A stretch of 64,000 nucleotides of DNA from Pyramidobacter sp. YE332 (GTDB taxonomy: Bacteria; Synergistota; Synergistia; Synergistales; Dethiosulfovibrionaceae): NCBI RefSeq assembly GCF_033060595.1, contig NZ_CP133038.1, forward strand, positions 620,001 to 684,000, given 5' to 3'. Positions 34,601 through 43,313 of this stretch are shown piece by piece. A program made the translations under genes and the position numbers. The notes beneath the pieces were generated by a model. It was given only the letters and a program-made list of their open reading frames with translations. It made no database searches and was not told the DNA's origin. How positions within the stretch are numbered: the first letter of the stretch is position 1; the number at the start of each line of letters is the position of its first letter.

Positions 34601-35941
34601 CCACGGCTCGTACCACGAGGGGAAGATCCCTGCGTCGCAAGCCGACAGCACCTCGTCGTAGGTCATGCCGAAGAGGCCGTCCTGCCCGTCCAGCAAGGCG
34701 GGATTGAGGACGACCTGCACGGCGTTTTCGGGACGGTTGTCCAGCCCGAGGCGGGCGCAGGCGTTCAGGATCGGGTCGTGAACCTTGTCGAACACCCGAT
34801 GGGCCGTGATCCAGAAGGGCGCGTCGTCGGGTTTCTGGGCGGGATTGCCCGAGAGCGCCCGTTCGTCGGTGCCGTTGTGTCCGTTCATGACGGCGCACAA
34901 GGCGACGATGGGCGGTTCGCCCGCGGAACGCGAGCGGTTCAGCGCCGCGGCGGCGTCGAGAAACAGGTCGATGCCTTTGTTGCGGAACTCGTAACGCCCG
35001 GAGATAAGGAACAGGCGGCTGTTTTCCGGCAGCGGGCGGCGCAGCAGCCGGGCGACGGCGGCGAGAATTTTCTTCTTGTTGGCGGCGGGCGCGGAACGGT
35101 CGCCGCTGTAATCGGGAATGGCGCTCAGGCTCAGGCCGTTCGGCGTCACCAGGTCGGGGCGGCGGCCGAGAAACGCCGCCGCCTCGTGAGCCGTGAGGGC
35201 GCTGACCGTCGTGAAACAGTCGGCTTCGCGCGCGGCGGCCGTTTCCATGGAACATTTGGCGGTGACGTTGAAGTTGGCGGCTTCGCGCGCTGCGTTGATC
35301 TGGTCCATCTCGGCGTAGATGTCGCGCCCCGCCCCCGCCATGGAGCGTCCCAGCACGGTGGCGTGGGTGGTGAATACCGTGGAAATGGAGGGCGCGTGCT
35401 TTTTCAGATAGAGCAGGCCGGCGCCGCACATCCACTCGTGAAAATGGGCGGTGACGGCGCGTTCGCCTTCGTTCTCGTCGGAGATGACCTGCGAGAACGC
35501 CGCGATCGCCTCGCCGCAGGCCATGCTGAACATCACCGGCTCCACGTAGTCCCACGCGCCCGTCAGCGAATCGACGCCGAAGTCGCGCCACAGGTCGTAA
35601 AGGATCTGATTCTGATTGTAGCGGTCCTTCCAATCCACCAGGACCGCTTTGGGCGAACCGGGGATGTCCCAGCGCCCGAAGCGGCATTTCAGATTGTGAA
35701 GCGCCGCGGCGCGTCGGAACGTCTCCCACAGGCGGCCTTCCTCGCCTTCGGCGGAAGCCTCGATGAATCCCGGGTTCTTGTCGCGCGCCGGACCGAGCAG
35801 AAAATAGTTCTGTCCGAAGCGATCCACGGCCTGCCGGGCCTTGGTGGCGACCACGGTGTAAATGCCGCCGACTTTGTTGCACACTTCCCATGAGACTTCG
35901 AAGAGCGTGGCGGGAAGCTGGGCTGAATCCTTATGCGTCAT
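31685..35941 (-). CDS. GT3 glycogen-synthase-like / GT35 alpha-glucan phosphorylase fusion
   Basis: One 1,418-residue protein carrying two glucan enzymes. Residues about 10-560 match eukaryote-type (GT3) glycogen synthase: LFEVSWEVCNKVGGIYTVVA at the start and the EX7E-like SWYEPWGYTPQEAAA near 440. Residues about 600-1400 form an alpha-glucan phosphorylase (GT35): DUF3417 segment LAHNLWWTWHPEYEPLFRR, then STEYGIHESLPIYSGGLGVL, HMNEGHSAF and the PLP-lysine block EASGTSGQKAAPNGTLNLS. It could link synthesis and phosphorolysis of glycogen. The gene lies about 30 bp after the GH57 gene in a four-gene minus-strand operon. Confidence 0.88.
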   Translation of the reverse strand: MTHKDSAQLPATLFEVSWEVCNKVGGIYTVVATKARQAVDRFGQNYFLLGPARDKNPGFIEASAEGEEGRLWETFRRAAALHNLKCRFGRWDIPGSPKAVLVDWKDRYNQNQILYDLWRDFGVDSLTGAWDYVEPVMFSMACGEAIAAFSQVISDENEGERAVTAHFHEWMCGAGLLYLKKHAPSISTVFTTHATVLGRSMAGAGRDIYAEMDQINAAREAANFNVTAKCSMETAAAREADCFTTVSALTAHEAAAFLGRRPDLVTPNGLSLSAIPDYSGDRSAPAANKKKILAAVARLLRRPLPENSRLFLISGRYEFRNKGIDLFLDAAAALNRSRSAGEPPIVALCAVMNGHNGTDERALSGNPAQKPDDAPFWITAHRVFDKVHDPILNACARLGLDNRPENAVQVVLNPALLDGQDGLFGMTYDEVLSACDAGIFPSWYEPWGYTPQEAAANSVPTVTSDLAGFGLWAREQGENEGIAVIERSHAPYEATVKKLTFLMGELASLPEEALLKRRAAARALAEKTDWSTFYQHYDDAYALAANQARQRVATRPVSRMDDEILTRVFTGTPSVTPLLHGFTSSVKLPDKLSRLGELAHNLWWTWHPEYEPLFRRVDPALWDKIGHNAVELLGKTDHSRFVELAQNEGYVQLYGRALERFDADMKAPFDTSVPELTATTPVAYFSTEYGIHESLPIYSGGLGVLSGDHLKSASDLRIPLVAVGLLYKCGYFQQKIAADGHQTALYPENNFRLLPIGRVKNEKTGEHLYVSLDLPGRTLFARVWKVQVGRVPLYLLDTDTPKNTEEDRRITERLYVADRDTRIRQEILLGMGGPRALAALGYHPRAYHMNEGHSAFMILERIRHLCLTRGLSFAAAREVVRGDSVFTTHTPVDAGNERFSAELMHRYFDELARRIGVSRDELMNLGTRPGTSGDFELTLLALNHAMRSNGVSRLHGGVSRAMWQFNWKGVPTEEIPIGYITNGVHLNSFAGRPAAALLATAVGADWSALPPQSPQWQKVEQIADADFWQAKQEQKKALLELLKKTSPKAFHKASSEWQQQPLVIGFARRFAPYKRATLVLADLARLTKILSDARRPVILVFSGKAHPADTQGNDLIQKVVLASRNELFGKLFFIPNYNLDIARIMVQGCDVWLNTPRRPYEASGTSGQKAAPNGTLNLSVSDGWWCEGDNGLNGWTIGPRVTSIHDAPAEQSDYADAESLYALLEDEVAPLYFERAGDGLPHGWIARMKNSVATLSPQYSSARMVRQYFEECYRPAAQRHVKMRAQNRLLPRTLAAWKADVGARFAGVRIDQIQVQGLVQNAVACTDPLSVTAYVVPGAMKPEELQLQFVAGRSDERNFIEKPDVLALSCTGSDDQGRLVYQGAYTPTHNGRYLYGLRVLAYSPDLDNLFDTGLIQWG

Positions 35942-35974
35942 AAAATACCCCTTTACTCGGATCTCTCGTGATTT

Positions 35975-37156
35975 TTAGCTGTCCAGCGTCATTTTGAAGT
36001 CGGACAGCACGTTCATGTAATTGATGTAGGCGTCGTAGGGCGTGCCGTAGGGATTGAAATACTTGTGCACGTCGCCGTCGGAGAACCATTTGGTGCACAT
36101 GTAGTAGAAATGGTCCGACGTCTGCAGCCGCCGCCAGGTGCGCACGATGCCTTCGCCGCCGTCGGCCAGGACTTTTTCCTTGAGCGAGTAAACGGTCTCG
36201 ATGGCGTCGCGCTCCATGTCGTTGCCGATCCAGGCGGTGAGGTCGCGTTCCACGTCGGCCCAGGAGATGGCGTTGGGCACGTCGATGCGGGCGATGGGCG
36301 AGTAACGCTCGGCCGCCTGCGAGGGCGTGACGAAGTCGAAGTTTGGATCGGCGAAAACGGCTGCCGGCAGCGCCTCCATGAAGTCGAAGATGCCCGTTTC
36401 GGCCCATTGGTGTTCGCCGAACGTCTCGTAGTCCATGAAGAGATTGATCAGCTCGCCGGCTCCGTTGACGGCGTGCGCCCAGTCCGCGAACTTTTCGGCG
36501 GTGAGCGGCCACTGGTCCCAGCCGCGGTTGGAGAAGCGGAAGGCGATGTCGTCGGACAGCCGGTAGTTCTTGAGCAGCAGCTTCAGCTTCGTGCAGCTTG
36601 ACGGCTGGTACATGTAGTTGGGACTGCGCCAGCCGAGGATGTGGTCGGCGCCTTCGGTGAGGATCGCCTCGTAGCCCATGTCCTCGACCATGCGCGCGAT
36701 GTCGTTGCGGTAGATCAGCTCGGTGTTGCGGAACACGCGCGGCGTCACGCCGAAGTGCTTTTTGATCAGCTCGTCGTGCAGCGCGACCTGCGCGCGGAAC
36801 TCGTCGGCGTCGTACAGCGCGGCCAGAGAGTGGGCGTAGGTCTCCGAGATCAGTTCGACGCAGCCCGTGTCGACAAGAGCGCGGAAGCTGTCGAGAATCT
36901 CCGGCTGGTACTCCTCGAACTGATCCATGGCCACGCCGGAGAGCGAAAACGCGACGCGGAAGCGCCCTTCCCAGCGGCGGATCATTTTCAGCAGCAGTTC
37001 GTTCATGGGCAGATAACATTTCTGCGCCACCTTGTCGAGGATCGTGCGGTTGGCTTCGGCGTCCTCGTAGAAATGATCCTGCCCGATGTCGAAGAAGCTG
37101 TAGTGTCGCAGCCGGTACGGCTGATGAACCTGGAAATAGAAACAGATCGATGGCAT
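35975..37156 (-). CDS. Glycoside hydrolase family 57 amylase-like enzyme
   Basis: Cytoplasmic alpha-glucan hydrolase or transferase of GH57, 393 residues. The N-terminal motif is FQVHQPYR; the nucleophile glutamate lies in FRNTELIYRND and the acid/base aspartate in FMDYETFGEHQW. Start ATG 37156 has GGAGGA about ten bases upstream; a TTG nine bases earlier is too close to that site. It overlaps nothing downstream but follows the GT5-like gene by only a few bases. Expected to cut or remodel glycogen made by the same operon. Confidence 0.88.
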   Translation of the reverse strand: MPSICFYFQVHQPYRLRHYSFFDIGQDHFYEDAEANRTILDKVAQKCYLPMNELLLKMIRRWEGRFRVAFSLSGVAMDQFEEYQPEILDSFRALVDTGCVELISETYAHSLAALYDADEFRAQVALHDELIKKHFGVTPRVFRNTELIYRNDIARMVEDMGYEAILTEGADHILGWRSPNYMYQPSSCTKLKLLLKNYRLSDDIAFRFSNRGWDQWPLTAEKFADWAHAVNGAGELINLFMDYETFGEHQWAETGIFDFMEALPAAVFADPNFDFVTPSQAAERYSPIARIDVPNAISWADVERDLTAWIGNDMERDAIETVYSLKEKVLADGGEGIVRTWRRLQTSDHFYYMCTKWFSDGDVHKYFNPYGTPYDAYINYMNVLSDFKMTLDS

Positions 37157-37161
37157 AGCGC

Positions 37162-38646
37162 TCAACTCCTCCGGATGCAGTCACGATACATTGCGTTCAG
37201 GCGATCGGCGGCGGCAGACCAGCGGATGCGGCGCAGATCCTCGCGGCTGTTCTTCACCATCGCTTCGGCCAGTTTCGGGTAGGCAAGCACGGCGCAGATT
37301 TTGTTGGCCATTTCCTGAACGTCCCAAAAGTCCACCTTCAGCGCGTTGCGCACCACTTCGGCGACGCCGGACTGACGCGAAAGGATCACCGGCGTGTCGC
37401 AGATCATGGCCTCCAGCGGGGCGATGCCGAAAGGTTCGGAGACGCTGGGCATGACGTAGAGGTCGCAGCTGGCATACATCCGTTCCACGTTCACGCCGGA
37501 CTGGAAGCCGGGAAAGTGGAATGCGGTCCCCATCCCCAGCTGGGCGATGCGGCGCACCATGCGGTGGAACATGTCGCCGCTGCCGGCCATGACGAAGTGC
37601 ACGTCGGGCATGCGCTCGTGCACGAGCCGCGCGGCTTCGACGAAGTAGTCGGGCCCTTTCTGATAGGTGATGCGGCCCATGAAGAGCACGCGCTTCTCCC
37701 GGTGCGGCGGGATGCTTCGCCAGCCCAACTGCGATTCGTTGCGGTTGACGGCGTTGTGGACGACGTCGATTTTTTCGTCGGGGATCCGGTAAAGGCGCAT
37801 CACTTTGTTCTTGGTGTAATAGCTTACGGCGACCACACGATCGGCGGCGGTCATGCCGGCCCACTCGATGTGGGCGATCTCGGGATTGACGTTTTCGCCG
37901 CTGCGGTCGTGCTCCAGCGCGTGGATGTGAGTGATCAGCGGCTTGCCGGTGATCTGCTTGATGAGGATCCCCGCCGGGTAAGTCATCCAGTCGTGCACGT
38001 GGATCACGTCGAATTTTTCTTCGCGCGCGATCTGCGCGGCCGCGAGACTGTAGCGGTACACTTCGGACATCAGGTCCTGCCCGTAGCCGCCGTGGATTTC
38101 GACCGGCTTCCAGCGGACGGCCGCGTCCTGCGGCTGTGAAGCCGCCGCTGCGGCGTCGGCGGGCCAAACGCTCCCGCCAAGCTGCGGCAGCCCGAGGCGG
38201 CGGAAGATCTCATTTTTCCCGCCGGCGGCGCTTGAGGTTCGGCGGCCTTTGCCGTGCCGGGCGAGTCGTTGTTCGTAACTTGCCGCGCTGTCGTAGGGAC
38301 GAAGGCTCGACCTGATGCCGCGCACGACCATCCGCGCGGCAAACTGCTGAAGCTCCGCGATGCCGCAGTTTTGCCGCGGCCTTGCAGCGTTTTGAGAATG
38401 GCTGTCCGGTGCGGCCGTGGCGCCCCCCGCTTCCGGTTCGCTCCGCGAGACGACGGGGATCAGGGTTCCCGAGGCGGAACGCAGTTTGACGTGCGACTCG
38501 GGGTGCTCGGTCAGGCGAGTCTGCGGCATGACGAAAAGCACGTCGGTGCCTTTCCGCAGCAGCGCCTGCGTGATGCCGTAACAGGCGGTGCCAAGGCCTC
38601 CGCTCTTGTCGGGCGGAAATTCCCAGCCAAGCATGAGCACGCGCAT
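37162..38646 (-). CDS. GT5/GT4-type glycogen-synthase-like glycosyltransferase
   Basis: GT-B glycosyltransferase of 494 residues, probably making alpha-1,4-glucan. N-terminus MRVLMLGWEFPPDKSGGLGTA carries the KSGGL glycine loop. DVIHVHDWMTYPAG, VLFMGRITYQKGPDYFVEAA and the EX7E block SEPFGIAPLEAM are intact. Residues about 68-190 form an alanine/glutamine-rich, low-complexity insert not expected in the fold. It starts at ATG 38646, immediately after the debranching-enzyme stop. It is the second synthase-like domain of the operon besides the GT3 domain. Confidence 0.86.
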   Translation of the reverse strand: MRVLMLGWEFPPDKSGGLGTACYGITQALLRKGTDVLFVMPQTRLTEHPESHVKLRSASGTLIPVVSRSEPEAGGATAAPDSHSQNAARPRQNCGIAELQQFAARMVVRGIRSSLRPYDSAASYEQRLARHGKGRRTSSAAGGKNEIFRRLGLPQLGGSVWPADAAAAASQPQDAAVRWKPVEIHGGYGQDLMSEVYRYSLAAAQIAREEKFDVIHVHDWMTYPAGILIKQITGKPLITHIHALEHDRSGENVNPEIAHIEWAGMTAADRVVAVSYYTKNKVMRLYRIPDEKIDVVHNAVNRNESQLGWRSIPPHREKRVLFMGRITYQKGPDYFVEAARLVHERMPDVHFVMAGSGDMFHRMVRRIAQLGMGTAFHFPGFQSGVNVERMYASCDLYVMPSVSEPFGIAPLEAMICDTPVILSRQSGVAEVVRNALKVDFWDVQEMANKICAVLAYPKLAEAMVKNSREDLRRIRWSAAADRLNAMYRDCIRRS

Positions 38647-40656
38647 TTACCTCGCCTCCTCTCGCAGGTTCGTCTCCCAGCGACGATACACGCCCGGAGC
38701 GGCGCGCTGCATCTTTTTCAGGACGCGCAGCAGTTCCGCCACGCTCCAGGCCTGGGCGACGGCGCCGTTGGGGCGATACGGCGGCGCGGCGTCGAAAATT
38801 TCGGCCACTGAACCGACGCCGTACTCGCGCAGATGGGCGGTGCACAGCGGCGTGATCGTCCCCAGCAGATGCCGGGCGGCCGCCGGCCGATCCCATAAAG
38901 CGAAGAGCAGGGTATCGCCGTAGGCTCCCAGCAGCCACGGCCAGACGGTGCCCTGATGGTAGGCGGAATCGCGTTCCTCCGGCGACCCTTCATAAAGCGA
39001 TCGGTAGTTGGCGTCGGCGGGCGACAGGGTGCGCAGTCCATACGGCGTGAGCAGCAGCGTGCGTACCCGCCCCAGCATCTCCGCCGCCAGCGGCCGGTCG
39101 AGCACCGGTTCGGGCAGCGAGGCGGCAAAAAGCTGGTTGGGACGGAAGCTCCAATCGGCGCCGTCCGCGCGCCACACGTCGGCCAGGTAGCCGCGCTCCT
39201 CGCTCCAGAAGCGGCGCTGGAATTCCTTTTTCAGCGCCGCAAGACGCTTTTTGTCCCACGGCGGCGTTTCGCCCAGGGCGGCGGCGGTCTTGCCGGCAAA
39301 AACGAGGGCGTTGTACCACAGCGCGTTGATCTCCACCGGGCAGCCCCAGCGCGGCGTCACCGGCCGCCCGCCGACCGACGCGTCCATCCAGGTGAGCTGG
39401 GTGTCGGGGGCGCCGACATGGAGCAGTCCCGCTTCATCCATGTGCGTGTGGGGAGCGCGTCCGTCCGCGTACGCGGCAATGATCTCTTTGATGGGCTGCC
39501 AGCACAGCTTTTTGACGAGCTGCAGCCCATTGGCGGCCTGCTCGGCCATCTGTTGGACGGCCCAGACGTACCAGAGCGAGGCGTCGGCGGAATTGTAACT
39601 GTGATGGACGCCGTCGGCGCCGTAACAGTTGGGGATCAGACCGTCCTTTATGGCTCCTCCCGCGCCCGCAAGAATGTCCACGCCCTCCTGGCTGCGTCCG
39701 GCGCAGAACGTCAGCCCCGGCAGAGCGATGAAAGTGTCGCGCCCCCAGGCGTCGAACCATGGATAGCCGGCGATCACGGTTTTTCCGTTGCGCGGGCTGT
39801 CGATGAGGAATTTTTCGCCCTCCCGCTCGAGATGGGCGGTCAGGCTCCTGTCCTCGCCGCGGCTGAGGCGGCGCCGCGTTTCGTCGTTCCAGAGTCGCGC
39901 CAGCCGTGCGGCTTTGCCGGTTGGCTGCAGCGCGGCGCTGAGGATCACAGGACGCTGCGGCGCGAGTTCGATCTCGAACAGGCCGGGCTGAAACAGGTCT
40001 TCCGCGTAGGGGAAGCCGCGCTCGCGCTCGATCAGGTATTCGGCGTTGTAGTACCAATCGGGCGACGGCAAAAACGTGAAACGTCCGTCGGTCTGCATGA
40101 ACAGCGGCGGCATCCCGTCATAAGGCTCAACCTTGAAGCCCGCTGTCTCCGGCCAGGTACGCACGTGCAGATTCATGTTGGCGTGCGTGAGCGCGTGAAA
40201 ATTCCGGTAGGCGAGCAGCGGCTTGATTCTCAGCTTGGCCTGCGCGGCGCCGCCTTCCAGCGAATAGCGGATCAGCACGCGGTGTTCGCCGTGCGGCATG
40301 ACGATCTCGCGCGTCAGCACGACATCGCCGATGCGGTAGCGGAACAACGGCCAGGCGCCGATCTCGGCCTCGCGCAAATATTCGTGCCCCTTGGGGAAAA
40401 AGTTGCCGGGATGCTGGCGGCAGGAGAAGAAGAACTCGTGCCCGCCAAGCAGCAGCGATTCTTCCAGCGCCGACAGCAGCACGTGACGCCCTGCCGGACG
40501 GTCGAGATTGGCGACAAAAAGCCCGTGATAACGGCGCGTGTTGCACGAAACGATAGAGCTGGAGGCGTAATCTCCCAGACCGTTGGTTTCCAGCCACTCC
40601 AGGCGCAGCGATTCACGCAGGTTCTGGCATATCGCTTTGTTGTATTTGAAGTTCAT
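38647..40656 (-). CDS. Glycogen debranching enzyme (amylo-alpha-1,6-glucosidase type)
   Basis: Bacterial/archaeal-type debranching enzyme, 669 residues. The N-terminal domain starts with EWLETNGLGDYASSSIVSCN and NTRRYHGLFVA, typical of the GDE_N family. The (alpha/alpha)6 catalytic part shows YPWFDAWGRDTFIALPGL, NSADASLWYVWAV, YLADVW and YHQGTVWPWLLGAY. Start ATG 40656 has GGAGGAGG; a frame extension to 40728 lacks a site. It is the first gene of the alpha-glucan operon; its upstream region has TATAAT on the minus strand at about 40718-40713. It removes branch stubs so the phosphorylase and GH57 enzyme can act. Confidence 0.9.
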   Translation of the reverse strand: MNFKYNKAICQNLRESLRLEWLETNGLGDYASSSIVSCNTRRYHGLFVANLDRPAGRHVLLSALEESLLLGGHEFFFSCRQHPGNFFPKGHEYLREAEIGAWPLFRYRIGDVVLTREIVMPHGEHRVLIRYSLEGGAAQAKLRIKPLLAYRNFHALTHANMNLHVRTWPETAGFKVEPYDGMPPLFMQTDGRFTFLPSPDWYYNAEYLIERERGFPYAEDLFQPGLFEIELAPQRPVILSAALQPTGKAARLARLWNDETRRRLSRGEDRSLTAHLEREGEKFLIDSPRNGKTVIAGYPWFDAWGRDTFIALPGLTFCAGRSQEGVDILAGAGGAIKDGLIPNCYGADGVHHSYNSADASLWYVWAVQQMAEQAANGLQLVKKLCWQPIKEIIAAYADGRAPHTHMDEAGLLHVGAPDTQLTWMDASVGGRPVTPRWGCPVEINALWYNALVFAGKTAAALGETPPWDKKRLAALKKEFQRRFWSEERGYLADVWRADGADWSFRPNQLFAASLPEPVLDRPLAAEMLGRVRTLLLTPYGLRTLSPADANYRSLYEGSPEERDSAYHQGTVWPWLLGAYGDTLLFALWDRPAAARHLLGTITPLCTAHLREYGVGSVAEIFDAAPPYRPNGAVAQAWSVAELLRVLKKMQRAAPGVYRRWETNLREEAR

Positions 40657-40852
40657 GTCTGTTCCCTCCTCCGAGCCCTGAAGTGCGGCATTGATATTAT
40701 TTCCCACTTGTATTATAAACACTTGCACGAGTGATTGTAAATCAAATCTGTGTTAAAATCTCAGCGATTTCTCGAACGGGACGGAAAGGGCGCAGGCGCG
40801 TTCTCGCGGCGGCCTTGGCAAACCCGGAACGAGAAGGACGGGAGGATTGACC

Positions 40853-41737
40853 GTGCCTGAACTGCCAGAGGTCGAAACGGTAAAGAACGTGACGGCGCCG
40901 CAAATTTGCGGACGCCGCATCGAAAGAGTGGCGCTGAACCGTGGCGACGTGATCGCCCATCCGGCGCCGGACGATTTCGTCAGACTCGCGACGGGGCGCG
41001 CGGTGACGGGGATGGGACGGCGCGGCAAATTCCTGCGCTTCTTCCTCGACGACGGCGCCGAGATGGTGTTGCACCTGCGCATGACGGGGCGGCTGCTGGC
41101 CGTGCCGCCGGAATTTCCCGCGGAGAAGCACACGCATGTCGTTTTTTCGCTGAGCGGACGTCTGCAGCTGCGCTTTGCCGACGTGCGCCGTTTCGGCCGC
41201 TTCTGGCTGCTGCGAAAGGGCGAGAAAGACTGTACCGGCATGAACGATCTCGGCCTGGAGCCCTTCGACGCCGCTTTGACGCCCGTCTGGCTGAAAGAGC
41301 GGCTGGGCGCCTCGCGCCGCGCCGTCAAGACCTGTTTGCTCGATCAGAGCATCGTCGCCGGCATCGGCAACATTTACAGCGACGAAATCCTTTTCGCCGC
41401 GCGGATCCGGCCGACGCGCGCCGCGTCCTCGCTGAGCCGTCCCGAATGGGAACGCCTGGCGCGGGCGGTCCGAGAGGTGATGCGTTTTCACGTGGAGCAG
41501 ACCGCCGTTTCGGCGGAAGAGTTTCTGCGCGGACGCGGCACGGAATACCGCAACACGCCGTTGCTGAAAGTTTACGGACACGACGGCGATCCCTGCCCCG
41601 CCTGCGGCGCGGCGTTGCAGCGCGCCGTCGTCGGCGGCCGTTCCAGCGTGTTTTGTCCGCGCTGCCAGAAGCGGAGGGAAACAAAAGTGCCTTCGCTGCG
41701 GCAGGAAGCGGCGGAAAAAGTGAAGGACATTCGATGA
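40853..41737 (+). CDS. mutM: Formamidopyrimidine-DNA glycosylase
   Basis: Base-excision repair enzyme removing 8-oxoguanine and opening the abasic site; 294 residues. The mature N-terminus PELPEVETV supplies the catalytic proline and glutamate, which fixes the start at GTG 40853 (GGAGG at 40841) rather than the TTG six bases upstream. The beta-elimination lysine lies in GRRGKFL. The helix-two-turn-helix region is DQSIVAGIGNIYSDE, and a CX2C-X16-CX2C zinc finger (CPAC, CPRC) ends the protein. Single gene between divergent glucan operon and the parS/terminator at its 3' end. Confidence 0.95.
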   Translation: MPELPEVETVKNVTAPQICGRRIERVALNRGDVIAHPAPDDFVRLATGRAVTGMGRRGKFLRFFLDDGAEMVLHLRMTGRLLAVPPEFPAEKHTHVVFSLSGRLQLRFADVRRFGRFWLLRKGEKDCTGMNDLGLEPFDAALTPVWLKERLGASRRAVKTCLLDQSIVAGIGNIYSDEILFAARIRPTRAASSLSRPEWERLARAVREVMRFHVEQTAVSAEEFLRGRGTEYRNTPLLKVYGHDGDPCPACGAALQRAVVGGRSSVFCPRCQKRRETKVPSLRQEAAEKVKDIR

Positions 41738-41744
41738 ACGACGC

Positions 41745-41760
41745 TGTTCCACGTGGAACA
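41745..41760. promoter_or_regulatory. parS-like ParB-binding palindrome 3
   Basis: TGTTCCACGTGGAACA, eight bases after the mutM stop and just before its terminator; extended to an 18-bp palindrome by flanking C and G. Confidence 0.8.
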
Positions 41761-41772
41761 GTGTCCCACGAA

Positions 41773-41804
41773 AAACGCCGGCGGTCGTCTGACCGCCGGC
41801 GTTT
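41773..41804. terminator. Terminator between mutM and his operon ends
   Basis: Perfect 14-bp stem AAACGCCGGCGGTC / GACCGCCGGCGTTT with loop GTCT. It can end both convergent units. Confidence 0.85.
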
Positions 41805-41855
41805 GCGTACGGAGCGCCCAGGAGCCGTTTCCGGCCGATGCCGACTTTTCCCCGT

Positions 41856-42647
41856 TCACCGCCGAAGACGGAATCGCTCCGGTTTCAGTCCCACGGATTC
41901 GCAGAGCCGTTCGCACTCGTCGAACTTGTAGCACAGCGTGGCGGCGCGGTGGCTGTCGCTGGACAGAACGACGCGGCCGCCTTTGGCGGCGATGCGTTTC
42001 AGCAGCGGCGGCGACGGATAAGGCGTCGTACGCCAGCCGCGGGAGATGGCGCCGCTGTTGACCTCGAAAGGACGTCCCGTTTCCAGCAGGGCGTCCAGCG
42101 CAGCGTAGGCGGCTTTTATATAGCGCGGATGATTTTCGTCGAAAAATCTTCCGCCCTCGTTGAACTTGCCGATCAGGTCGAAATGGCCGATCAAATCGGC
42201 GTGAGTGCGGCTGACCACGTCGGCTTCCTGCCGATAGTACAGTTCGGCCATCGCGTAAAAGTCGCCGTCGAAATATTTTTGGACGGCCTTCTGAAAAATT
42301 TCGGGATTCTCGTCAACGGGCACATAATCGCCGCCGATCTTCAGATAATGCACCGAGCCGATGACATAGTCGTAGTCGCCGGCGGGCAGATCGGCGAAAT
42401 AATCCTGCTCGATGCCGCAGCAAATGGCCAGCCGCTGCCGGTACTTTTCGCGCAATGACGCGATCTCGCTTTTATAGGCGGCGGTCCCCGCCACGGACAT
42501 GCAGTACGATTCGTCGCAGGGCGTGTGCGCGTGGCCGGAAAAGCCCAGCCGCGTCATGCCCATGGCGATGGCGGCTTGAACGACGGCCTCGGCGCGGTCT
42601 TCGCCGTCGCAGAAAACCGTATGAACGTGAAAGTCCTCGCGGATCAT
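41856..42647 (-). CDS. hisK: Histidinol-phosphatase, PHP type
   Basis: Metal-dependent phosphatase (PHP family, HisJ/HisK type) giving L-histidinol, 263 residues. Ligand motifs: FHVHTVFCDGED at the N-terminus, GFSGHAH, CGIEQDY, GSVHYL, HADLIGHFD and SSDSHRA. Its ATG overlaps the hisIE stop by four bases. As the last gene of the his operon it supplies the phosphatase step that hisB here, a dehydratase only, lacks. Confidence 0.92.
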   Translation of the reverse strand: MIREDFHVHTVFCDGEDRAEAVVQAAIAMGMTRLGFSGHAHTPCDESYCMSVAGTAAYKSEIASLREKYRQRLAICCGIEQDYFADLPAGDYDYVIGSVHYLKIGGDYVPVDENPEIFQKAVQKYFDGDFYAMAELYYRQEADVVSRTHADLIGHFDLIGKFNEGGRFFDENHPRYIKAAYAALDALLETGRPFEVNSGAISRGWRTTPYPSPPLLKRIAAKGGRVVLSSDSHRAATLCYKFDECERLCESVGLKPERFRLRR

Positions 42648-43294
42648 GAGGTCATTTTCTCCTGCTTTACCTTGCGGTCGATGACATGCCGCGAGGCGAG
42701 CTCATGCATGACGTCGTCGAGCGAGATCCCGGCCTGGATCATCAGCACCAGCACGTGGTAGGCGAGGTCGGCGATCTCGTAGACGGTATCTTTCGTGTCC
42801 TCCGCTTTGGCGGCGATGATCACCTCGGTGGATTCCTCGCCGACTTTCTTGAGGATCTTGTCGAGCCCTTTCTCGAACAGATACGTGGTGTAGGAATTTT
42901 CCTTCTTCTCGGTTTTGCGGGCGGCAATGAGCCGCATCAGCTCTTCCAGCGAGAATTCGCCGCGGCTCTCGCTCCGCCAGAGGGGATTGGCGAAACACGA
43001 CGTCGTGCCGAGATGGCACGCCGGCCCGTCGGGATCGACCATGACGAGCAGCGCGTCCTTGTCGCAGTCGGCCGTGATGGAGACGATGTGCTGGTAGTTG
43101 CCGCTGCTTTCGCCCTTGAGCCACAGACGCCGGCGCGAACGGCTCCAGAAACAGGTCAGCCCCCTGGCCATGCTGATCGTCAGGCTCTCGCGGTTCATGT
43201 AGGCCAGCGTGAGCACGCGCTTTGTGGCCGCATCGACCACGATGGCGGGGATCAATCCCTTTTCGTCGAATTTCAGTTCGTCGATGGAAATCAT
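42644..43294 (-). CDS. hisIE: Bifunctional PR-AMP cyclohydrolase / PR-ATP pyrophosphatase
   Basis: Fused HisI-HisE, 216 residues, catalysing steps 2 and 3 of histidine synthesis. HisI domain (1-110): FWSRSRRRLWLKGESSGN and the zinc-type DCDKDALLVMVDPDGPACH. HisE domain (about 115-216): GLDKILKKVGEESTEVIIAAK and DLAYHVLVLM. ATG 43294 lies 19 bp after hisF. Confidence 0.95.
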   Translation of the reverse strand: MISIDELKFDEKGLIPAIVVDAATKRVLTLAYMNRESLTISMARGLTCFWSRSRRRLWLKGESSGNYQHIVSITADCDKDALLVMVDPDGPACHLGTTSCFANPLWRSESRGEFSLEELMRLIAARKTEKKENSYTTYLFEKGLDKILKKVGEESTEVIIAAKAEDTKDTVYEIADLAYHVLVLMIQAGISLDDVMHELASRHVIDRKVKQEKMTS

Positions 43295-43313
43295 GCAATC
43301 GTCCTTTTCTCAG

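Noticed and set aside
31775-35893. 1,372-codon plus-strand frame opposite the GT3-GT35 gene
   Set aside because: It is an antisense shadow; the minus frame carries both enzyme families' motifs throughout.
41480-41500. CACGTG inside mutM as a further parS site
   Set aside because: Only the core matches; four of the sixteen positions differ and it lies in coding sequence.
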